A program made the position numbers and the translations under genes. Shown in pieces: positions 55,781-64,000 of a stretch of 64,000 nt of DNA. The stretch comes from Bolinopsis microptera (taxonomy: Eukaryota; Ctenophora; Tentaculata; Lobata; Bolinopsidae): positions 4,588,908-4,652,907 of the forward strand of contig NC_087082.1 in the NCBI RefSeq assembly GCF_026151205.1, given 5' to 3'. Numbering within the stretch: the stretch's first letter is position 1; each line of letters opens with the position of its first letter. A model generated the notes under the pieces. The model searched no databases and had not been told where the DNA came from. It was given only the letters and a program-made list of their open reading frames with translations.

Positions 55781-58700
55781 TTAATTGTAGTACATTTTAT
55801 TTGCTTTCAAGAGATCAAGCATCGGTTGAATTGTTTCTAGAATCGCTTTCCCATTTTCACCCAACGTTCGTATATCCCTCATGGCATCAGTAATTGCTGT
55901 TTCGATATTTTGTGCAACAGATTCAGCTATATTCTCGCCGCCTGAAAATAGGAATCGTGAATTTTAAAAGAACTGAAAATTGACTTAATTTGTGAGTAAA
56001 TATGTAGTAATATTAAGCAAGTTGTTAAAAGGTACCCTTTAACCGTAATGAGGCTGACACAATCATGTAATACTTGATGTGGGCCTAGTTAACGATTATG
56101 CTCAACATCGCCACACTTTTGCTACATGACCGATACCTATGCTTACGAGGCTTACTTCGATCGGAATTCAAAGTCGAAGAAGAAGAAAAAACAACAACAC
56201 TTCACAAAAAAAACAACAACACCGCACTTCATATGATTTATTCTTTAGTATTTTTGTTTTTTTAACAGCACGGCAGTTCATGTCATTGTCATCTAAAAAT
56301 TCAATATCCTTACCTCTATAATTATCTGCTCCGAATACATCTTTGTATTTAAATGTAAAATCAGATCTGTTGGCAACCAGCTGTAGTCTGATTACATTGG
56401 TCGTTGCGAGATCCGATCTTATCAACATATCGTTAGCCTTCTCGTACATATCCACTGTTTTCCTCATTGCATTTACTTGATCAGAATCATCAACAAATAA
56501 TGATGTGTCAGAGATGTATCGACAAACATCGCCAATCATTGTCAAATAAAATATCTGAAATATAATAACATTATACATACTGGGCTTATCATGAAACCTA
56601 TTTTTCCGTCCATGCCGGTTTTATGACCGTACTTGTAGGCCTTCCGTGAAACTTGAAAATTAATTGATACATGGCTTATTATATTTTATAGATTTAAATA
56701 AAAGAAACGGTTGTGGCCTTCAGTCCGTCAATACATGCAAAATGAATGGAAAATGAGTTTGTCTCACATCTGCCTCGATTGCGTCTCGACCTGTGTAGCT
56801 GGTGGCTAGTGTTGCTTGCTGACTTTTCACTTTTTGTTTCTGAGTTATTTGCTTATAATTATATTATAAACCATTTTACGTCACACTATAAATATAAATA
56901 ATCCGAACTAGCTTTAAAATTATCTGATTTTATCTGATCTTACCGATTTTAAGTAAGGCGTCAAAGACAAGAGACTACTCCGCAGTGATTGCTGTTTTTC
57001 ATTCAACATGATCTTGTAACCTGCTTCAATCACAATGCTGGCAAGCATGACCGTGCCTCTTATATTCACAATACTATTTACCCCCTTTACTATTTACCCC
57101 CTTTACTATTTACCCCCTTTACTTTTATAACCCTTTATTATTTTTCGGGCATTAAGACTCATCGAAAGTAGTTCAGCAGGTATATTTAAGTTCAAATCAT
57201 TCTAATTCAATGTTAAAGATGACAGGAACAAGAAATAGTTATGTGGAGGTTTTTAAGAAATTTGCGCAAAATACGCGCCAGCATGTTATACGAAATTCGG
57301 TAAAAAACCCAAAATTGCCATATTCAGGTGCCTTAAAAACCATGTTAAAATTGAGTTAGAGATCTGAAACTTTGCAGGGCGTCTAGACGTTGACCAAATC
57401 GACTGTAAAAAAATTCGTGTTTCAGGAGTATCGGTAAATGGGTTTTCTGGAACCCCTGTTTTACGATAGATTGTCGTGATACATATATTCAGGGATAGAC
57501 GCTTTGCCAGTCAAATGTAGTCAATTGTAGCCTGAATTTAAGTGTCCGGAGATTCAAAAGTATAAAAGATACAGCAATTTCCGACCACAGGTCTTAAAGA
57601 TAATTGTTTACACTTCAGTTTCAATTATATCAAAAAATAATTTAACGTCATCATCACCACTTGATGACGTCATCAAATTAAGTGTTTTTAAAACTTGATT
57701 TTTGACAAAATAACAGCTTTTCAAACTGATTTTACACCATTAAGGAGTAATTTTATTCAAAATCTGAGGACATTTTCATATTAGATAATTGTTCAAGCAT
57801 TCTGAAAATCTACCGGAAAGTTTCCCTACTTTGCTCCTTCATAAAGATATTTGCCATTGAAGTTAGTGCTTTTTTGAAGAATTATTTTAAAAACACGTCA
57901 ATTTTGCGATTTAGTATTCTCTGGTGTTGGGCTATCCCTTGGGTTGTGGAGCTCAGTTCTGCTTCCTATAGGTATAAATTGTGTATTAGGCTAGTTTTAA
58001 AGTTAAAAATCTAAAAGTTGCACACGTGGGGACACGCCCAAATTGATTAAAAATTGCTAAAATCACTGAAAATTGCTGTGTTTACCATTTTCTGTAAACG
58101 TTGGTGTGCCGTTGTGATTACAGTTCTTCTTGAAATACTTTGAAACTTTGCATGCTTATCAAACTATATATAAAACACCAACACGCAAAAATTTACGGCG
58201 ATTCAATATTGGATGCGCACGCAACGTCCGCTCATAGTTTGCACGTGCGAAAGGTGATAATTTTGCTCATTCGTGATTTCGATTAAATTCTGCTTTACCA
58301 CGACAATTCAATGTCATTATATATAAATTTAATGCCAACTTGAATGAGTATAAAGTGGCAAATTCAGTCAGTGATCGACCGATATGCTTACCCAAACACA
58401 AGGAAATGTTTTCAAAGGAAAAATTTCGAAATCGTTGAAACTTCCTCCTTATTAATGAAGATATCAGTTTATATTTCGACTTTATAAAGTACCCTGACAT
58501 TAATCAAAAAGCGATGATATTTGACCAAAACCCATAATCATGGGTAGAGTGGACCGCTGCCAGTGTCTCTCTTTCCCAAACAAAAGGAAATGATATTAAT
58601 TTGATTGACCGTTCTCAAATGCAAAATGATACCGAGAATGAAATCGGTCGCTCGCTTTTCCCATTCATTCACGGCTTACGAATTGTAATAAGTTTCGATT

Positions 58701-59595
58701 GATTACATCAATCAGATGCTGTAAAAATCTCTTTGGGTTGCGTTCGGGTCGATACCTAGTATTTCGGGGTAAGGGTGGTAGTTATTACTTATTGAATTAG
58801 CTGAAGTTTATCGAATCTTTTTTGCCGAGTACAGCTGCCTTTGGGTAGTTCTTCTTAATCTATTACAATTGTAAATGAATGGGAAAAGCGAGCGACCGAT
58901 TTCATTCTCGGTATCATTTTGCATTTGAGAACGGTCAATCAAATTAATATCATTTCCTTTTGTTTGGGAAAGAGAGACACTGGCAGCGGTCCACTCTACC
59001 CATGATTATGGGTTTTGGTCAAATTACAGCTACAACTTTATTGTATTCTGTGCCGTCGAGATCTTGCGAACAAGCTGCATCCATTACCTGACAAAAAGCA
59101 AGATATTTGTTTTAAATCCGTTCACAATCCCTCAGCAATCAGCAAAGTTTCAACCGCAACCCTAGTGGCCTAGCGGGTCTATGACGGACACATTGTAATA
59201 TATTAATACACATTTTAAAATAAACTCAGCCTCGTATTCTATTATGCGACATATTTTTCATCAAAAGTGAGATTTTAAACAAGATTGTTGAATCGTCTGT
59301 TACCTTATCCCTGGCGTCAAGCATGGCAAGGTAGGGCTTCAATGCATCTGAAACAAAAATATTTCACTTCGATTCACCACTATGTTGCCGAGGATTTATA
59401 TTTTATAATAACAACTATAACTTCTATCGAGATAATGTGGGTAAATATAGGATGGATATGCGGGTAATGAGATGCAATACATCTCATTTCTTAATACAAA
59501 ACACAAATAGACGACTTACCAAGATCAACAGCTGGTGTAGGTTGAGATCCAATGACTGCGACAGAGAGCAGGGTTATCACAAAACGGTTCATCAT
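55781..59595 (-). CDS. divergent 14-3-3-like protein with predicted signal peptide
   Basis: Exons on the minus strand: 59595-59520, 59347-59304, 59087-59028, one ending at 56944 (start unresolved, about 57030), 56554-56314 and 55941-55781. Exons 1-3 join in phase, and the last three join in phase. Exon 1 encodes MMNRFVITLLSVAVIGSQPT, a good signal peptide. Exon 3 ends DLDGTEYNKVVA, like the ELSNEERNLLSVA helix of 14-3-3. IFYLTMIGDVCRYISD matches VFYLKMKGDYYRYLAE. TNVIRLQLVANRSDF matches the PTHPIRLGLALNFSVF block, with Pro-His lost and Asn-Phe-Ser altered. The last exon resembles the C-terminal helices. The part equivalent to YKNV..RR.SWR, which binds phosphopeptides, is not found between 57080 and 58500: an exon is missing from this model or has diverged. 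Normal 14-3-3s are cytosolic phosphopeptide adaptors. A secreted form without the basic pocket would have another role. Confidence 0.7.
57061..57122 (+). repeat. 17-bp tandem repeat (CTATTTACCCCCTTTA)
   Basis: Three to four near-perfect units directly upstream (minus sense) of the fourth recognised 14-3-3-like exon. On the minus strand this is a purine-rich tract where a splice acceptor would be expected, so expansion here may have displaced or obscured the acceptor. Confidence 0.8.
57661..57676. promoter_or_regulatory. perfect palindrome containing TGACGTCA
   Basis: TTGATGACGTCATCAA is a full cAMP-response-element-type site within an intron of the 14-3-3-like gene. One site alone is weak evidence for regulation. 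Confidence 0.3.
58519..59024. mobile_element. 506-bp MITE with about 155-bp near-perfect inverted arms
   Basis: The arms at 58519-58670 and 58875-59024 are almost identical in inverse orientation, starting ATTTGACCAAAACCCATAAT, with a unique centre of about 200 bp. The high identity implies a recent insertion. It lies in the intron of the 14-3-3-like gene, only three bases past the splice donor of the third exon. No certain target duplication (flanks ATA and TTA, or TA). Confidence 0.85.
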
Positions 59596-60287
59596 TATAA
59601 CCTAATAACCTGGTTGTAACCTGATTATAACCTAAAGATAAAACAGTTATAATATAATTTCATCAAACTTTCAGCCTTAAAGAACGATATAAATTGAATT
59701 CAATATTCAGAATCTAAATATAATTTTGAACACCAAATAACAATTTTTGCCCTCCCCCCCCCCCCCCCCCCCCCGTATTTCGACCTTTAAAATTTTTCAG
59801 CTCAAACACAAGGGTCCCCCGGCCCCATGTATAAATTTTGTAAAATTGTACACATTTTTCGAAAACTTATTGTTCTTCAAATATCATAAAATCGGTACGA
59901 AACGTTTTGTCTCGCCAAGCTGATTGCGATCCTGTAAAAATAACGGATACTTTGAAGTTATATTCAACCAGACTAGAATAACAATTTTACTTCAATTGAG
60001 CATCATATCAAAGTCTACTGAATCATGGCCCTATTAGCTTGGTATGAGCTTTAAGTGGCCTGGTATGCGTAGATAAACATGTTAAGAAATCCAATTTTGT
60101 CACATATTTAATTAGATGACCAAAAATCATTATATAAATTAGTTGAAAATAAGCACCATCTCAGAGATGTGAGCTCGGGCGGAACAAGCTAAGAAACATG
60201 TTACATAGACCGAACTGAAGAGAGACGACGCAGTTAACTGAACTTCAATAAACTGATACAGTGTTGTGGAACAAACTGAACCTTTTT
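59596..60287. other. intergenic, with a poly-C run
   Basis: Would hold the 5' UTR and promoter of the 14-3-3-like gene (minus). A 21-base C-run lies at about 59754-59774. No promoter motif recognised. Confidence 0.5.
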
Positions 60288-60680
60288 AAAGGACTTGAAC
60301 ATTGTTACCTCAATTTAAATATTGAGAACAAAGCATGTGGAATGTGATGTAGGTATGAAGTGAGGGGTGTCCCGCCACTTTTATTAGAATGTGAGGAACG
60401 CAGGAATGTGAGAAATGAGGGAAACTGAAAGAAAAATTAGAAAATTTGGAACGTACTGTAGAGCTGTAGTTCCACACATTACCGAGCTATCAATTCTAAA
60501 GGACTCAACATTGTTACCTCAATTTAAATATTGAGAACAAAGCATGTGGAATGTGATGTAGATATAAAGTGAGGGGTGTCCCGCCACTTTTATTAGAATG
60601 TGAGGATTGCAGGAATGTGAGAAATGAGGGAAACTGAAAGAAAAATTAGAAAATTTGGAACGTACTGTAGTTCCACACAT
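60288..60680 (+). repeat. tandem duplication, 210-bp unit, two copies
   Basis: The units begin at 60288 and 60498 with AAAGGACT and share ATTGTTACCTCAATTTAAAT and GTGAGGGGTGTCCCGCCACT. Differences are few (a GAGCTGTA insertion in copy 1, a few substitutions), so the duplication is recent. Confidence 0.9.
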
Positions 60681-60732
60681 GATACTGTAGTTGGATCACA
60701 GCACAAGTAGAAAATAAAGTCTTCTACCTGGG

Positions 60733-60768
<36 letters not shown>
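60733..60768 (+). repeat. (CT)n microsatellite
   Basis: About 18 CT units with one TTT interruption. Confidence 0.9.
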
Positions 60769-61036
60769 GGGCTATAGTTCGACACGTACCGAAGTCTGAC
60801 AGGGGTGATTTCTGGCGAAAGTTGACGAACTAGAATACGTGTCGAACTAGAGTACATGAATCGTTTTACCATTATATATTACTTATTACCTATACTATTT
60901 ACTATTACCTATGACCTATCCTATACCTAAAAAAGTGAAATACTGTTCAAACTCCATAAAAATCCGCAACAACAATTAATTATTTCAGTTTGTGTTAATT
61001 AACTATGATATGACCCCTTTAACTGCTCCCTTAGCA

Positions 61037-61316
61037 ATGAAACGAACACATGAATCCCAGATCAATCTCAGAAGCAAAAATAAAGAGGAAGAAAATGGGA
61101 AACAGAAGAAAGATTCTTCTCTCCAAAGCGTTGGGAAGATAAAACGTGAAATAAGAAATGTAAAACGTCTCATGAGTAGAGTTGAGGTGGGTCATTGCTT
61201 TGATCATTTATATTTTAGATTACACTTTAAATTAAACGGGAACATATAATGGATTTCTTTCATCGTTATTTTCACATCTATAAAATTCGCTGTAACTAAA
61301 TTGTACTTCCAGAAAA

Positions 61317-61348
<32 letters not shown>

Positions 61349-62707
61349 ACAGTGTCGAGGAGTTATTTTTAGGAAAACATGGCTCCGTCTCAGCCATTAA
61401 TAATGGTAATAATTCCCAAAATGCTCAGAGTTTACCGCCGACTGTGGTTCAAGAAAACGAGAGAAGGCTGGAAATGTTGCAAAATAAATTGGTCAACACC
61501 CAGCAGTCAAAGATTTCTGACAAATACAAAATGGTTCGTTTTCCACTAATATATATATAAGGAGTCGTTCACATATTACGTAATCAGCCGATTACCCCTA
61601 ATGGTGACAATATTTCGCAGGGAATGTGTGTCTACTCTCCACCAACACTCACATTCCATTACCATATCGATATTTCCGCATTAATTGGTCTCAAAATTAA
61701 ATGAGCAATAAATCTTAAGTATCACACTGCTAGTTATATTTTCAAAACATGAATTCTAAGTGATTATATTCCTACTCTAGGTGCGATTCTTCGAAAAGAG
61801 GAAATTATTCAGAAAACTAAAGAGCGCCCGTAATGTCCACGGAGACGAGAGTCCTCAAGTCCAGAAAATTCGAGATCAGATCAATTATATAGTGGTAATG
61901 GCTATTTTAAATGAACGGTTTATTCCAAAATACATGCTATTGCCTGTTACGAATAAAATTCGATATCTTTCCACAGATTCCAAATATTCATTACGTGTCA
62001 TCGGTTTCACTTGTAATTAGTATTACCCTCATTATTATTACAGTACTTTCCGCTGGGTGAAAAGTACATATCTTTACTTCCCAAAGAACCGTACACAGAC
62101 GATAAAGTTATCGCCAGACAGGAGGAAATTCTTCAGTCCATCGCAGGTAATCTCCAAATAATTTCTTATTTTTTAACCCAATTTCCACGTGCCCACAGAA
62201 AGGGACATAAAAAATGTACTTTTTGTTTTAGTTTTCTTTTATACTATCCACTATTGTTTTAAGTTAAGATTTGGTTAATTAGGCAAGTATTCATTAATAA
62301 CTTGGTTACCAGGGAAAGTGTTGATTAAAGATCTGGAAGACGCGTCTCAAGCGTCTTGGAGTAAAGATAAAAACGTGCCTCTCTCTAGAATAAAATCACT
62401 TCAGGTAAAACTAAAAGCTTTACATAATTTCCCACTGTACATAATTTCCCACTTTTTATGCTAAAGTACTGTTGCAACTTTGAAATTAAATATTAGATAA
62501 TTGAATTTAATCTAACTTAAATATCGAAAATCTATGTTCAACAACAATGCATAATATAAGAACATCGACTCATTTTACTCACGGAAACTCAAACAAGCAC
62601 ATTACTCCCAGGCGCCAGATCTTAATCTAAAAGAGAGACGAATTCACAGCAAGCCAGCCCCAGTTCCCTCTTCCACAGACGACTTCTTCATCATTGACCG
62701 AGGTTAA
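61037..62707 (+). CDS. EFG1: EFG1-family rRNA-processing protein
   Basis: Six exons: 61037-61186, 61313-61533, 61781-61894, 62044-62146, 62313-62404 and 62612-62707. Yeast Efg1 is a nucleolar factor for small-subunit rRNA maturation. Matches in order: KIKREIRNVKRLM (Efg1 has KIKRRIRDLERLL), VVQENERRLEMLQNKL, SDKYKMVRFFEKRKLFRKLK (AKKYHMVRFFEKKKALRKY), QINYIVYFPLGEKYISLLP, and an acidic/aromatic end STDDFFIID. An in-frame ATG at 61010 is an alternative start. Exons 3-6 join in phase. Exon 2 begins with a 27-G run (61317-61343), which makes it two bases out of phase with exon 1. Either the run is miscounted or the acceptor lies elsewhere. Exon 1 is duplicated as a pseudogene at 52841. The polyadenylation signal is at 63190-63195. 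Confidence 0.87.
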
Positions 62708-63240
62708 CGGCAGTACCGTTTCCGTATCCGTGCTGATAAGGAACAGACAGTCTTTACAAGCGATTCAGACAGTTTCTCTGATTATTCTTTATTGTGCTCA
62801 GCATTAAAATATGGAATAGATCGGGGATATTTTAATTGAAGCTGGGCGGTATTTAAAATTGACATAGATTTTTTGCATAGATTGTCTTATTTTACATTCC
62901 GAGACTAAGTGGATTTCTTAGAATCACAAAGATATCTATCCATCTCTTATCAAGTTATCAGTTCTCATTTGGTTACTTGAACTAATTTAATTTATTGAGT
63001 TTTTTTGAACTAGTGTATAATTTCTATTGTTAAATATACGGTCATTTAACATTTTATTAGTCACATTTAACGAGTTTTGCTTGTGTAATGCATTACTTTG
63101 TTATCTCTTTCGTGGTCATTGATTGCATGACATCGAATGTGGTAGTTAGGTATTTCGTTTTAATATAAGAATTATCGGGGTTTATTTCCAATAAACGTCC
63201 TCGTATATATATTTATTTTACTTTTAATTAAATTGGTAAC
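62708..63240. other. EFG1 3' UTR and flank
   Basis: AT-rich sequence with no further gene. Confidence 0.55.
63190..63195 (+). terminator. AATAAA polyadenylation signal, EFG1
   Basis: A consensus AATAAA 483 bases after the stop; an ATTAAA at about 62803 is a nearer alternative. Confidence 0.45.
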
Positions 63241-63571
63241 TTATCATTTCTTGTTTAGGGCAGGGGTTGCTGATGGTTTGGGAGACTATTTGGTTGTTAA
63301 GGGTATTGTTCAGACGATAAAGGTGGGACTGATCGGTCAGGTTGTTGCAGGTGTGGTCTTTAGGGGAATATTTTTAGTGGGTTGGTGTTTGGGTGGGAGG
63401 GGGTGGGGGTGGTGGGTGGATAGGGGGATGGGGGAGAGGTGTGTGTTGGTAGGAGGTGATTGTAGATTTTAGGGGGTTATGTTTTTGATGGAGATGGTGT
63501 CGGGGATTAGTGAGTGGGGGGAGGTGTTTTGGGGGGGGGGGGTGGGGGTTTTTGTGGGTGGGGAGGGGATA

Positions 63572-63605
<34 letters not shown>

Positions 63606-63621
63606 CTTGGGGTGGGGGAGT

Positions 63622-63658
<37 letters not shown>

Positions 63659-64000
63659 GGTGGGGGGGGGGGTGTGTGTTAATTATATAATATTTATTTG
63701 GTTGGGGGGGGGGGGGGGGGTTGGTTTTGGTGATGGGGGTTTGGGGGGTTTTGGGGGCTTGGGGGGGGGGGTTTGGTTATTTGGGTGTTACTTTTTTTCA
63801 TGTTGTGGGATGGGGGGGGGTGGAATGGTGGTGACATAACTGGGGGGGGGGGGGGCCGTGGGGGTTTTTTGGGGGTTGTGTAAGGTGGGTTGTGTGTGCT
63901 TGGGGGGGGGTTGTCATGGGTGGGGGGGGGGTTCTTTTTTTTTTCTCCTTTTCTGATATTGGTTTGTTTTCTTGGTTGTTTTGGGGGGGGGGGGGTTTGT
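63241..64000. other. G-homopolymer-rich low-complexity end
   Basis: G/T-rich with many runs of 8-38 G. All open frames here read as poly-Gly/Val and are not genes. The sharp change from AT-rich DNA at about 63240 suggests degraded read or assembly quality toward a contig end, though a real G-rich satellite is possible. Confidence 0.7.

Noticed and set aside
57661-57676. TGACGTCA palindrome as a functional CRE
   Set aside because: Kept only as a low-confidence site: it is single, intronic and without supporting context.
58267-58500. Minus-strand frame of 77 codons in the 14-3-3-like gene interval, considered as the missing exon
   Set aside because: It has no match to the YKN...RR.SWR block and no acceptor and donor pair in the required phase.
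63233-63839. Glycine-rich frames at the window end
   Set aside because: Products of G homopolymers in low-quality-looking sequence.

Overview
The window is nuclear DNA from an animal. Four spliced genes have canonical GT-AG introns, and the two that can be assigned most firmly are conserved housekeeping families (SRRM1 and the EFG1 rRNA-processing family). No bacterial operon structure is seen. The AT-rich background, short introns and mixture of CR1/Jockey-like LINEs, hAT-like and piggyBac-like non-autonomous DNA elements suggest a marine invertebrate. A cnidarian or another early-branching or spiralian lineage is plausible, but the sequence alone does not settle this.

Layout. Bases 1-24300 are a LINE graveyard: at least six non-LTR retrotransposon copies in both orientations, some nested. 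They include an unbroken 1000-residue endonuclease-RT frame (3495-6497, minus), a long copy whose PHD, SGNH-esterase, second zinc finger, endonuclease and RT domains lie in one frame (9217-14052), and a decayed relative (20102-24290). A degenerate tRNA-Asp lies at 2140-2211. Bases 24384-30587 hold two structured non-coding DNA elements: a 2.9 kb element with terminal inverted repeats, a TTTAAT duplication and a minisatellite or GA-rich interior; and a 2.7 kb TTAA-flanked piggyBac-like foldback carrying eleven short palindromes spaced about 140 bp apart. Bases 30.6-45 kb are gene-poor, with LINE fragments, three hAT-like MITEs with exact 8-bp target-site duplications, another TTAA-flanked inverted-repeat element and tandem duplications.

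The genic part begins at 45.8 kb: an EndoU-type endoribonuclease (45830-46924, plus), SRRM1 (48142-52362, plus, 12 coding exons all in phase), a divergent 14-3-3-like gene with a predicted signal peptide (55781-59595, minus, one or more exons unresolved) and an EFG1-family gene (61037-62707, plus, six exons). A broken copy of EFG1 exon 1 lies at 52841-52987. Three of the four genes are RNA-related by family (uridylate-specific RNase, splicing coactivator, rRNA processing), but nothing shows a functional cluster. The last 760 bases are G-homopolymer-rich and may be poor assembly.

Most promising for follow-up: the secreted 14-3-3-like gene with a MITE abutting a splice donor, the single-frame PHD-esterase-EN-RT LINE, the palindrome-array piggyBac-like element, and the TIR element filled with tandem repeats.
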